Assembly: GCA_002786025.1 (NCBI GenBank)
Contig: NHNW01000017.1
Span: forward strand, 496,001 to 560,000
Reading direction: 5' to 3'
Length of the DNA: 64,000 nucleotides
Origin: Zasmidium citrigriseum
Lineage: Eukaryota > Ascomycota > Dothideomycetes > Mycosphaerellales > Mycosphaerellaceae
The notes under the pieces: model-generated
Seen by the model: the letters and a program-made list of their open reading frames with translations, nothing else
Told to the model about the DNA's origin: nothing
Database searches by the model: none
In this document: one piece after another, positions 45,100 through 55,642 of the stretch
Numbering within the stretch: the first letter of the stretch is position 1
Layout: each line of letters begins with the position of its first letter
Program-made: the position numbers and the translations under genes

Positions 45100-45823
45100 G
45101 TCGGAGCACCTTGGTTAAGAGACTCGAGGTTGAGATGGTAGTGTTGAGTTCCAAGGTCGGAGGGTCAAGGTTGAGATGAGAGAGTTGACTTCGGGCTTTG
45201 GAGACTGGAAGTCGAGGTTGGAGAGTGGTTGTTGAAGAAGCAAGTGTTGGAAAGAGTCGAATTTGGTGTTGTTGAGTTAGAAATGTCTGGCGTCGAGTGA
45301 CGAGCCTTGAGTGATTCGCGACATCTATTGTTGTGACTGGGACAATAGCGTTGTTCGGACGGACAATAGGAGCTTGCGACAAAAGAAAGCTCGGACCCAC
45401 ACAAGTGAATGTGCGGGATGAGCCGCGCACACCACCGCCAGCGACCTGAAATCGTTATAGGACAATGTCATCTCGTTATACTTGCGAATATAGGAATAGG
45501 AACGGTGGAAGGTTGAGCCAGAGTCCAGCCACATGTCTATAACTCTTGTAGTCAGGTGGCATGTCTGAGATTGTCTTTGTTCTTTTACGAGCTGCAATGC
45601 TCTTGCCGTCGGTACGTCTCTGGTACATAGCCTTGCTGCTGAGGGTGTTGGAAAGACTGTTCAAGGTCAGTCTTGTGGTGTTTGCGATGAGACAGACCTG
45701 CATCGAGACGGCAGGAAGCGTTTGCATGATCGCTATCCATGACGTCCTTCACGGCTCCGATCAGGACCTCGAGTCCGACAGTACATCTTCCATCTGGATT
45801 GTCAGACTGTAGCAATCCCGGCG
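45100..45823. other. 5' region of the J-like gene; no supported gene
   Basis: Contains leader-like pyrimidine/purine-rich DNA (about 45,110-45,300) immediately upstream of the minus-strand start. No domain is recognised in overlapping frames. Confidence 0.4.
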
Positions 45824-46255
45824 TCATCGATACATTCGCAGAAAGAACTTCTTCTTGAGGTCGGGGGACATGTCGTCTGCCAACTTTAAACTCTGAAACG
45901 CTCCTTCCTGCTTTGTCAGCCCCAAGACCCACCACGCATCTTCCCCATGATTCGCCAACCGCAACGGCACTCCTCCAAATAGCGGAAGGTTGCGGCTCCC
46001 ATTGCGAGCTTGCGCGAAACGGACGTTGATCCCGTAAACAACAAGACGACAACATGCCGGCCGAAGCACACGATCAGCGTAATACCCTCTCTCCCCATCG
46101 TCTCCGACGTCGTCGGCCGCCTTGAACGAACACCCTTGGAAGGAAAGACTCACAATGGGCATATATCTATCCACAACTGCGTATAGTCCCTTCTCCTTAA
46201 CGACGGGAATCATCGGTCTTGTGTCCTTCGTTTTCACGCTCGGGACGTTTTTCAA
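45824..46255 (-). CDS. Possible small gene, 143 aa, unrecognised
   Basis: An open frame whose C-terminal third reads like a real protein (NLPLFGGVPLRLANHGEDAW, then WVLGLTKQEGAF and KKKFFLRMYR before the stop) with plausible codon use. The 5' hundred bases overlap the start of the oppositely oriented membrane-anchored gene, so the true first exon may lie elsewhere or the ATG at 46,153 (followed by a GTGAGT donor) may be used. No family recognised. Could be a chance frame. Confidence 0.35.
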   Translation of the reverse strand: MKNVPSVKTKDTRPMIPVVKEKGLYAVVDRYMPIVSLSFQGCSFKAADDVGDDGERGYYADRVLRPACCRLVVYGINVRFAQARNGSRNLPLFGGVPLRLANHGEDAWWVLGLTKQEGAFQSLKLADDMSPDLKKKFFLRMYR

Positions 46256-46949
46256 AGTGGTCTGGGTGAACCTGGAAACAATGTCCGAAGCACCGCACGA
46301 AGTCCACGGCTACTTAACAGGGTTACGAACGGAACTCCTGGAGGAGAAAGCGAGTATACGCGGGATGCGAAAGCAGGCAAAGCAGTACCATCGCGAGATG
46401 CGAAGAGAGGATCGGGCGGATCTGCTGGGGATGGAGCTGGACGATGTGACTTTGAAGACGATGGGCGATCAAGTAAGAGCATTGTGTAAGAGGTTTAAAG
46501 TGTTAGAGAAACCTTTCCTCGCGCCGGGGAGTGAGGGGATTGGAGACTGGAAGGATCACAGACATAGGAGAAGGAAGGATTCGTCGGTGTCTCCTTACGA
46601 ACATTCAGCGTATGCGAGCCCACCGGAGAAGGCGAACGGAGACAAGGATCGGGATAGAAGTAGGAGAGGACGGACGACAGAGGACGAAGATGATGTATTT
46701 TGGGCGCAGAGGACGCAGTATGCAAAGTTCACTTTGAAGAGGAGGATGATATGGTTGAGTAAGAAGGCGGAGGCGCAAAGTCTGTTCGAAACGTTGAGTC
46801 GAGTGCAGATCAGAAGGATTGCGAGGCAGGTTGGCGGGATGAGTGTTTTGATGCATGAGTATGGCGGGAAGACGTGGAAGTTGGACGAGGCGATAATGAG
46901 GATTGATGAGAGGACGAGCCGGATCGTTGGCGTAAGAAGAGTGGATTGA
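46155..46949 (+). CDS. Membrane-anchored fungal protein of unknown function
   Basis: The in-frame ATG at 46,122 is possible, but CACAATGGG at 46,155 gives the N-terminus MGIYLSTTAYSPFSLTTG, which I recall as the common start of this fungal family: 264 aa. One transmembrane segment (IIGLVSFVFTLGTFFKVVWV, about residues 19-38) is followed by a helical region (LRTELLEEKASIRGMRKQAK) and a low-complexity charged linker. The conserved C-terminal part contains DDVFWAQRTQYAKFTLKRRM and SRVQIRRIARQVGGMSVLMH. No enzymatic motif. Single exon. A membrane-tethered scaffold is a guess. Confidence 0.75.
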   Translation: MGIYLSTTAYSPFSLTTGIIGLVSFVFTLGTFFKVVWVNLETMSEAPHEVHGYLTGLRTELLEEKASIRGMRKQAKQYHREMRREDRADLLGMELDDVTLKTMGDQVRALCKRFKVLEKPFLAPGSEGIGDWKDHRHRRRKDSSVSPYEHSAYASPPEKANGDKDRDRSRRGRTTEDEDDVFWAQRTQYAKFTLKRRMIWLSKKAEAQSLFETLSRVQIRRIARQVGGMSVLMHEYGGKTWKLDEAIMRIDERTSRIVGVRRVD

Positions 46950-47407
46950 AGAAGTCATTGAAGTGATCGAGTGTAGAACACATTCCGCCTCCTTCCCTAC
47001 ACTGGATCTGCCTGGCGAAGTGCCAGTCTCGAGTCGAAATCAGTGGCATAGGGTCGCCAACGGAGAAAGCCTCAGCAGGAGCCCCATCAAGAGTCAAGAC
47101 GCTTCGCCAAACGAGCAAACACGCGAGCACTCGCAAGGTGCCGAGTATAGTCAAATGAGCACGATGCTGGAGGTCCAGAGAGTTGGAATATATGCCGACC
47201 TCTGGAACCATCAACCCCAGCCAGTGCGACGACTCAGGACAGGGAGGAAGTGCGTTCGGTCAATATACTTCCATGGTGTCCGTCTATCTCGCCGGTCGAG
47301 CTGAATACCTGCTTTTGTGTTGCATAGCCTGTCTATTTGCAAGCAAACCGAAACTCCATCAGCATCAGCGCAATCACGCGCGGTCATCGGTACAACATGC
47401 CTCGTCA
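46950..47407. other. Convergent 3' region
   Basis: Lies between the 3' ends of the membrane-anchored gene (+) and the Maf-like gene (-). No supported gene. Confidence 0.5.
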
Positions 47408-48282
47408 TCACAATGCATTCTCGACCTCCTCTGGAACGCCAGGCTCGGTGATGACCTTCTCGATCAACTGCAACGTTGCCCGGAGTGGTAGCCCGACAAC
47501 ATTGTCGAACGTGCCATTGATTTTCTCGACCAGAATGCTGCCCAAGCCCTGGATGCCATAGCCGCCAGCCTTGTCGGCGCCTTCTCTTGTCTTCACATAC
47601 GACATGATCAAGTCATCCGTGACGTCCTCATCAAACTTGACGTGCGTCTCTTCCACATGAGTCTCCATGGCATAGCCAGGATCCATCAAACTTTCCAGCG
47701 GTGCCATGCACACCACTGCCGTGTAGACCTTATGCCAGCCGTTGTTCTGATCTCTCAACATCTTCAATGTCGTGAAGTGCTCCCTCTCATTCCTTGGCTT
47801 CTCAAGAATCTGTCCAAAATGCGAGCTTACGACAGTATCTGCGGCAATGACCAGTGAAGGCTCGCCCTTAGCATCGTTGATGGTAGCTTCGTAGACATTC
47901 CTCGCCTTCTGCTCGGCCGTCTCCAGGACATACTCGAATGGCGGAAGATTCTTGTCCTTGTCTTCAGGCGCGGTAGAGGGGATGATTTCGAGGTTCGTCA
48001 AGCCAACCTGTTCACGGCGGCTGTCATTGGCGCCGCTCAGCTTCCCGTGACAGGTTTCTCACTCTGGCCAGGACTTACCTGAGCGAGCAGCTGTCGCCTA
48101 CGAGGTGAAGCTGACGCGAGAATGACTCTCTTGCCCCGAATCATGTTCAATGCGGGAAGATCCAATGGCAAGGGCATCCTGGGGCCTCCCTGCGGCCGTG
48201 GGGGCGCCGATGTTGTTTGCGTCTTGTGCGAGGCATCGTCGTAGGCCGGAGGAGGCTCCAGCGGCATCTTCTGGTCGGCCAT
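47408..48282 (-). CDS. Maf/ASMTL-like nucleoside-triphosphate pyrophosphatase
   Basis: Two exons: 48,079-48,282 and 47,408-48,007, with a 71-nt intron (GTAAGT...GAACAG) that joins LLAQ to VGLTNLEII in frame; 267 aa. The Maf signature RVILASASPRRRQLL (from about residue 51) forms the substrate-binding loop, and SLVIAADTVV carries the catalytic Asp typical of the family. The tail (GGYGIQGLGSILVEKINGTF, then DNVVGLPL) is also canonical. A Pro-rich N-terminal extension of about 45 residues precedes the domain. Family enzymes hydrolyse non-canonical or methylated NTPs (dTTP/UTP/m7GTP) to monophosphates; substrate choice cannot be read here. Divergent from the MDR reductase gene. Confidence 0.88.
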
Positions 48283-49017
48283 GATGTTTGATCCGGGCCC
48301 GATGTTGCACCTTCAAGACGACGACTGGACTTCACTTCACTTTCCTTTCGATTGCCGCCACACGGGCCGAGCCGGAGCGCGGCAATCGCCCTTTCCCAAG
48401 TCGTCGGGTGAAGGATCTTGTTGATAACTCAGCAGGCAAGAAAACTACCTGCACGTCTGACGGCCTATTTTCTGATCACGCCAGCCAGGAATCTTGCTTG
48501 AGAGCCGTACGGACGAAAGCCCTGCAAGACGTCAGTCCTCCGTTCTCGACCTTATCCATCGCCGCCAAGCTACGCCCGCATGGCCGCAACCATTGGGGCT
48601 TTGCCGGAGGGCCTCCTTCATCGAGACACTGCCCCGCGGAGGGGTGAGTTGTGCAAACAAACAACACCGGCACGACCAATCTATGCCGTCTCCCGACTCG
48701 CCCACCGTCCGGTCTCTTCGCCCATATCCATGACGGGAGGAAGCTCCGAGGCTTATGACACCATTCCGAACGTACGCCGACTGCCTCGTCCGTAGAATCT
48801 TCTCTCGCGTACGGCGACTCGAGTTGCACGTACCGCTTGTTGCGTGTACATAGCTTCACCTTGTTCCTGTTTGTAATCTCGCCGCTTTTTGCATTTGTAA
48901 GTTTGGCTACGAGCGCTCCTCCTATTTCATCCTGCCACGCTCTCCCAACCCAGGAAATAACTTTGCCACGATCCCCGCTCGAATAATTCAACCACCTACC
49001 CATTGAGACAAGCCAAG
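48283..49017. promoter_or_regulatory. Divergent promoter, Maf-like / MDR reductase
   Basis: 735 bp between two head-to-head starts. Several open frames cross it but none has a domain. No clear TATA box. Confidence 0.4.
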
Positions 49018-50248
49018 ATGGTTCAGAACAAGGCACTCATCTTCGCGAACTACCCAGACGGGTGAGTAGGATTACACTAATGGCGACGCAACCGATCATG
49101 ACTACTAACACCTTTGCGTAGCTGGCCAGTGGCCGGCAAGGATCTCAAGGTCGAGACCAGCGAATTCGACCTCGAACAGCAACCACCAAAGGGCGGAGTG
49201 ACGGCCAAGGTCCACTATGTGTCTTTCGATCCATACCAGCGCGGCCGCATGAGGAAGCCAGAGATCAAGAGCTATGCTCCTCCATTCGACCTCGGAAAGC
49301 CCATCACCAACGCAGCCATTCTCACCATCCTCAAGAGCGATAATGAAAAATTCAAGGCCGGCGATGTCGTCTACGCACCACGAGCATGGAACGAGGAGTA
49401 TAGTGTGTACGAGAAGGACTGGGCCGATACTTTCTACCCACTCCCACTCGGCAACCCCTACAAGCTGGACCCTAAGTACTTTACTGGTGCTCTCGGCATG
49501 CCAGGGTTGACTGCCTACTCTTCGTTTTACGAGATCGGCCAACCAAAGAAGGGCGAGACCATCTTCATCTCAGCAGCATCAGGAGCTGTTGGCCAGCTTG
49601 TAGGACAACTGGCAAAGCACGAGGGTTTGACCGTGGTTGGAAGCGTTGGCGACGACAAGAAGCTTGAGTTCATCACCAAGGACCTTGGATTCGACGGTGG
49701 TTTCAACTACAAGAACGAGAAGCCACTTGATGCGCTGCGGAGACTCGCCCCAGATGGAATCGATATCTACTACGAGAACGTTGGTGGTGAGCAGTTGGAG
49801 GCGGCCATCACTCACATGAAGAACTGGGGCCGCATTGTTGCCTGTGGTATGGTCAGCCAGTACAACGTGAAACCAGAGGAGGTAAGTAATATCACGCACG
49901 TATCCTTCTAGCAGAAACTGACGGCCTCTTCTAGGCCTACCCCATCCGGAATCTCATGCAAGTCGGTAAGTGGCTTTGAGCCCCTAAGATTTGCTGACGT
50001 GACTTACTGACCTTTGCCCAGTTGCCAAGAGACTTACCATGCGCGGCTTCATCGTAGCCGACGAGGGCTTCGGTCCAAAGTACTTCAAGGAACACCAGGA
50101 GAACGTACAGAAGTGGATCCACGAGGGCAAGTTCAAGGCCGTGATGAGCGAGACCAACGGCATCGACAACGGCGCGGAGGGCCTGATCGGTATGCTTGCA
50201 GGCAAGAACTTTGGCAAGGCTGTGCTTGTTGTCAGCCCTCTGCAATAG
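49018..50248 (+). CDS. NADP-dependent zinc-less MDR oxidoreductase (alkenal/prostaglandin reductase-like)
   Basis: Four exons: 49,018-49,061, 49,122-49,881, 49,935-49,965 and 50,022-50,248; all three introns have GT...AG ends and restore frame (353 aa). Start context is CCAAGATGG. The N-terminal catalytic fold (LIFANYPDGWPVAGKDL, YVSFDPYQRGRM) is followed by the nucleotide-binding loop AASGAVGQLVGQLAK and NYKNEKPLDAL. Next come YYENVGGEQLEAAITHMKNW and GMVSQYN. These are hallmarks of the leukotriene B4 12-hydroxydehydrogenase / 2-alkenal reductase branch, which lacks zinc ligands and reduces alpha,beta-unsaturated carbonyls with NADPH. Probably cytosolic; specific substrate unknown. Confidence 0.9.
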
Positions 50249-50604
50249 TGGAGACATGTAAATACCCATACAGCGTGAGATAGAAGCCCTAACTTTGTTT
50301 GAATAGCTTGACCTTTGGGCAGAGCTTGTTCCTGGTTTGTAGAAGATGCTGCCTCGGATCTCACTTTGATGAGATCCGAAGGAAGGCGGAGGTAGAAAGA
50401 CCTGGAGGGAACAAGCTTGTGGACCGCTTTCCGTTTCTTGAAGACTATGCGCCCTGACAAAGTGTGAGCCGCGATGCGGATCGACAGCTGACATCTGAGA
50501 CTTCTCGCTTCCTCAGCTCCGGTGATTTGACTGCTGATGCTCAGAATTTTGTAAGAATCTATGTCAACGAGTTGTAGATATCCAGGAAATATACTACATC
50601 GACC
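50249..50604. other. Intergenic, MDR reductase to FAD monooxygenase
   Basis: 356 bp, no gene seen; holds the 3' UTR of the reductase and the promoter of the monooxygenase. Confidence 0.5.
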
Positions 50605-52053
50605 ATGAAGGTCGTCATTGTTGGATGTGGCCTGGGTCAGTCAACCACTATGCCCCCTCACCTAGAACACGACACTAAGCACTTCCACAGGAGGCCTTGC
50701 ATGTGCGATTCAATGCCGCAAAGAAGGCCTGGACGTCTTGATGCTGGAGAAGATGCCCGAGATGAGTGAAGTTGGGGCTGGGGTCCAGATGCCCGTATGA
50801 CCTTTAATCAGACTATGCTTCGCTCTGTGCTGATGGCGACATACAGCCAAACGCAGTCCGAATCATGGAGTCTTTTGGCTTGGTAGAGGAGCTGATTGAT
50901 GCTGGTATGGTCGTGAAAGAGAACGACTTCTTTCTTCGGTGGCAAGATGGGAGTATTATTGGGAATCGACCTGGGAAGGCGTGGACGAAGGAGAAGTTTG
51001 GGACTGTTGCTTGGTATGTTCATTTGGGAGGAGTTGATCGGAATGACTAACTTGCTTCGTAGTACCATCCACCGCGCCGACTATCAGCGGATTCTTGCTG
51101 AGGACGCACGAAGATTGGGAGTGGAGATGCGATTGAACTGCGACGTAGTCGACGTCGAGTGTTCAGATATCCAACCCATCGTGACTCTTTCGAGTGGCGA
51201 GAAAATCGAAGCCGACGTCGTCGTCGGTGCTGATGGCCTGCGATCGTCTGTTCGAACCGGCGTGCTGGGATACGCCAAAGAACCCGAAGAATCTGACGAT
51301 CTGGCATATCGAATAACCATCTCTCGAAGTGCTCTCGAGGATGAGACGAATCCATTGATCCGAAGTGTCCTGGACGACACCGTGCATTGCATTTGGTTAG
51401 GGGAGGACAGACACGTGGTTCTGTACACGATCAGAGGGGGACAAGAGATCAACTTGGTCCTGATCTGTCCAGATGACCTCCCACACGAAGTATCGAAGCA
51501 ACCAGGTGATCTCGCTCAGATGCGTAAACTCTTTGAGAACTGGGACCCGACCATCAAGATTCTTCTCGGCAAAGTCCAGAAGGCGCTGAAGTGGAAGATT
51601 TGGAGTATGGAGGAGCTCGACGTCTGGGTGAACGGCGGAGTCGCGCTACTCGGAGACGCCTGCCATCCTGGAGTTCCATACCTTGCTCAAGGGGCTGCCC
51701 AAGCGGTCGAAGATGCCGTTGTGTTAGGCAGGCTACTGGGTCTCTTCACTCGCTCGGACCATCCAAGCTCATGCCTCCCAGAGCTGCTCCAAATCTACCA
51801 GGATATTCGAAAACGAAGAGCGTTGCCCATCGTGAGATCAGCGAAGGGCATGCGAGAGATGTTTCATGCCCCAGATGGACCTAAACAGGAAGAGAGAGAT
51901 CGACTTTTACTGGAGCATGACTGGTGGGATGATAGTCGGTCTTTTCGGTGGGCCGTAGGAGATCTGAGAATGTTGCATGAGTTGTACGAGTTTGATGCCA
52001 TAAAGAATGCTGATGATGGGTTTGAGAAGAGTCGATTGGGAATGGGATTATAG
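50605..52053 (+). CDS. FAD-dependent aromatic-type monooxygenase (salicylate hydroxylase-like)
   Basis: Four exons: 50,605-50,635, 50,691-50,794, 50,847-51,013 and 51,063-52,053; introns of 55, 52 and 49 nt restore a 430-aa frame. The first exon supplies the dinucleotide fold VVIVGCGLGGLACAI (GxGxxG, residues 7-12). EVGAGVQMPPNAVRIM spans the second splice, as in salicylate hydroxylases. The DG motif VVGADGLRSSV and the GD motif ALLGDACHPGVPYLAQGAAQ complete the group A flavoprotein hydroxylase set. No signal peptide. Family members use NAD(P)H and O2 to hydroxylate aromatic or related substrates; the actual substrate is unknown. It converges with the TauD-type gene. Confidence 0.9.
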
Positions 52054-52067
52054 AACGACAGGAAGAC

Positions 52068-53276
52068 TCAACATAGTCCAAGTGATACCCTTCCCGCATC
52101 TTTCTCGCATTCGCCGTCGTCTTCTTCGATCATCGATGGTATTGGCTTCTCGGCAAGAGGCGTCAATCTGAATGCGTGTCGACGCTCACCTGCAGGGTAG
52201 TCTAGAGTCTGTGAGTGGTTCGTGACTCTTTGGTCCCAAACAAGTACTGTGCCAGCCTCGTAGCGGATTCGACACTGGAAGTCTGATCGTTTGGCAATGT
52301 GATCGAACAGGAAGCCAAGGAGGTAGTCTGATTCCTCCTGGTCGAACCCCACGATGCGTTTCGTGTAGACGGGGTTGACATCTATGATCATTAGCTACGG
52401 CGACATGGATTTGATCGAGTACTCACATAATGCTTTCTCCCCAGTGACAGGATGAAGCCTTACAACGGGATGCACAGCTTCCAACTCTTGCCTCCTCATG
52501 ACCGCCTGCTCGCCATTCTCCATCTCTTGTCTTACGCCATCGTTGTTGGAATGAACAGCTCGCAGACCTTCCAACCTCTTCCTGAACCTTGGTGATAGGG
52601 CCTTAAAAGCAGCCACGCTGCTACTGACCAGCGTGTCGCCTCCAGCCTGTGCAGGACTTTCCAACATGCATATAAACGTAGTACCAGGGGGCTGCTCTTC
52701 AGGAGACTGATCGGTATGCCACTGGATCGGGCTGCGGCCTTTCCAAGAACGACGCACTCGTAAGTCGGAAGCATGATCGTAGATGATCATGTGTTCATGA
52801 GAGCCTGCCGCTGGATGAGGTGCCCAGCCATGGACGTGCAGGGGTCCGAAGTGGGAGACGATGCGCTTTTGGGCAGTGAAGCCGATATTGGCGAAGTCCT
52901 GAGAGCGGAAGACAAGAGCGCCACGCTGAGCTGCGAGAAGAGCGAGTTCGTCCAATCCAGTTGGAGAGAGCTGTGAGAGTTGCACGCCTTCGATTTCGGT
53001 CCCCACATTGGGGGAGAGATCGAAGATCTTGGTAGCGTTTTTGAGGAGATTTGGGAAAGACGGATCAGCTCTGTGGCCAGGATCATCGTGTTTGAAAGAC
53101 CCGATATCTTCAACCTTCTCCAAGGGATCGTAGAAGGCTATTAAGAGGAATTCTCAGCCAGAGTTGTGGGCATTACACATACGGGACTTACGCATGTAAC
53201 CGGGATATAAAGGCGAGCCATCATCCTTCTTCTCCCGCACGACCGTCTTAGTAGAAAGGGCTGCAAGGCTGGGCAT
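52068..53276 (-). CDS. TauD/JLP1-type alpha-ketoglutarate-dependent dioxygenase
   Basis: Three exons: 53,192-53,276, 52,427-53,137 and 52,068-52,381, with 54- and 45-nt introns; 369 aa from MPSLAALSTKTVV. The splice joins YPGYMPFYDPLEKVED, matching family N-termini. The Fe(II) facial triad is visible: WHTDQS (His169, Asp171) and TNHSQTLDY (His321), followed by RRHAFRLTP with the 2-oxoglutarate-binding Arg. The family oxidises sulfonates such as taurine or isethionate, releasing sulfite (yeast Jlp1), though some members act on other substrates. It stands head to head with a Dal5-type transporter and converges with an FAD monooxygenase, suggesting coupled uptake and breakdown. The 45-nt intron shows that introns this short occur in this genome. 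Confidence 0.9.
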
Positions 53277-53727
53277 CTTCGTATGTCTTGTCGATAATAT
53301 GGCTCCGCAGTGGCAAGTAGGACAGGGCGTTCTCGAGAGGCTCGAAATCGGCAGCATGACCTTGCTTTATCTCCTCTCTCTTTGCCGACTGCGGGCAACA
53401 GGCCAACGGACTGCATATTCCGAGAGCTCACCTGACGAAGGATCCCGTGATGTTGGCGAAGTTGAGTGCAACCGCCAATCGCGTGGTCGTAATGTGGCGC
53501 TGCGCTGCGCTATCAGCCTTGTCGATAGCCAGTGGCCTATCACTTGATCAGCAAGTAGATACGACGGAGAACGAAGATAAACATCAACTCGAAGATGTGA
53601 CAAGCTATCTCGGCCAAGGGATATCTCATGTCGTACATGCCGCACACTTCTCAAAACTGTCTTGAACCCAGGTTCTCCGTTGGCCATCGTCTCGAGAGGC
53701 TGCCGACTCAGCTTTCTGTTACCCACC
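53277..53727. promoter_or_regulatory. Bidirectional promoter, dioxygenase / transporter
   Basis: 451 bp between the divergent starts; the likely place for shared control of both genes. No operator motif could be assigned with confidence. Confidence 0.45.
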
Positions 53728-55394
53728 ATGTCGGCGCCCTCTTCACCTATGGCAGACATCGAGAAAGACACAAAGCCGATCGATCGGGCATCTATCGAGG
53801 CCGGTGAAGTTGTCGAAACATCTGCAGAATATGAGCGATACCTCCAGCTTCACCAAGAATTCGCTGTCGCCCATGGAGCCCAACATCGCAAGCTCCTACG
53901 CAAGCGTGCATCTTCCTGCTAAGCCTGGAATCTTTCTCTTGCTAACAGCCTGCAGTCGACTGGCGCCTCTTGCCTACCTTGAGCTTCCTCTATTTGATGT
54001 GCTCGCTCGACAAATCCAATGCGGGCAACGCCAAACTCTTTGATTTCCTGGAAGATGTCGGCATGACGTCTGAGCAGTTCAACCTGGCGCTCATGTATCT
54101 TTTCTTCACCTACGGATTGTGTGAGCCAGTATCGAATATCGCTCTTCGACGTCTCGGCCCAAAGATGTGGTTTCCGTTCATCGTTACCGCCTGGGGGCTG
54201 GTGACAACCCTGACTTGTCTGGTCTCGAATTATGGCTCGTATGTTGTTATTCGACTGTTCTTGGGAGCGACAGAAGCTGGTCTTTACCCTGGTTCGTATT
54301 TCATCCTGTCGATGTGGTACACCCCTGCCGAGCTGGCAACTCGCATGGCAATCTTCTATGGCGCAAACACCGCGGCTGGAGCCTTTGGAGGAGTCATTGC
54401 GTACGGCGTTGGAGACCTCGACGGCACTCACGGAATGCGAGCCTGGAAATGGCTGTTCCTGATCGAGGGAGTAATCACCATCGCTGCTGGTCTTTGCTGC
54501 TTCCTATTCTTGCCTCAGTTCCCGCATCAGTACGCTGGTGACAAGCGTAGTCGCTGGCTTTCTGATGTTGAATTGGAATACGCCAGGCTGAGGGTGAAGT
54601 ACGCTTCGGGTCCGAATCCACCAACATACAGCTTCCGATGGAGTGATGTGAGGGCCGCTCTCAAGGATAGAAAAACATACTTCATGATGATGCTCTTCTG
54701 GTGGGGAGGGAGCGTGCCGACTTATTCTTTGTCGTACACCCTGCCCACAATGGTGAAGAACCTGGGCTACAGCGCCGTGCGAGCGCAGGCATTGACTACA
54801 CCGCCATACATCTTCGCAACCTGCGTGTGCGTGCTCATCGGATGGTTGTCTGACCGCTACCAGAAGCGCTATTTTGCAATCATGGCGGCGTACACTCTAG
54901 GACTGATGTTAGTAAAGCCTGCCTGGCGTTCAGACAACAGCTAACAGGTTCGCAGTGGCATCATCGTTCTCTGGGTGACAACGCATCACCCACATCTTGC
55001 CGGCGTAAGCTACTTCGCGATATTTCTTGCTGCGGCAGGATTCAGTGCCCAGGCTCCGATTGTTGGAGCTTGGGCATCAGTCAATGTCCCCAATCCATCG
55101 AAGCGAGCTGCAGCAATTGGATTCTTGATGCTCGTGGGGTCCGTTGGCGGTGGAAGCATCGGCTCAAATATCTACCTGGACTCCGAGGCTCCAGTCTATC
55201 CATTGGGATTCGGCTTCAGCGTTGGCTGTACAGTGCTTGGAGCGATGATTCCTGCCACGATCCATTGGTGGTTGATGAAGAGGGAGAACGTGAGAAGGGG
55301 CCAGGTGGATGAGATTCAGGTCCGCCGGCAGTATTCAGATCGAGACTTGAGCGATATGGGAGAGGATTCGCCGCTGTTCAGATATACATTGTGA
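53728..55394 (+). CDS. MFS anion:cation symporter, Dal5/allantoate-permease type
   Basis: Three exons: 53,728-53,905, 53,956-54,907 and 54,956-55,394; introns of 50 and 48 nt restore a 522-aa frame. ATG context is CACCATGTCG. The first splice creates KLDWRLLPTLSFLYLMCSLD followed by KSNAGNAK, the TM1 signature of this family. Further signatures are LGATEAGLYPGSYFILSMWY, WKWLFLIEGVITI and WLSDRY. About 12 TM helices are expected. The family takes up allantoate, nicotinate, pantothenate, dipeptides or, in yeast Soa1, sulfonates. Position beside the TauD-type gene favours a sulfonate or similar anion. The donor of intron 1 (GTGCAT) is weak. Confidence 0.88.
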
Positions 55395-55642
55395 TGATCG
55401 TGTGCCTGCAAGGAGAAGAAGTCGCGTCGTGTCGCGCGGCTTCCGCGTGGTGGAGAAGCTTGTCGCTTAATTACGATCTAACCGCATATAGAAGGTACAA
55501 GCCGGGTACATGCCGCTCACCCCTTCCTTCGATTGATAACGTTGACGACACATTGATAGGCAGCGAAGTGGAAGCGACATGGATAGTATGCCACTTCAAC
55601 AGCTCATCATCCTTTCTTCTACTCTCTCAATGTTGTCTCATC

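Noticed and set aside
53367..53771. 134-aa minus-strand frame across the dioxygenase/transporter promoter
   Set aside because: Overlaps the transporter start, has no domain, and spliced models of both neighbours account for the coding sequence.
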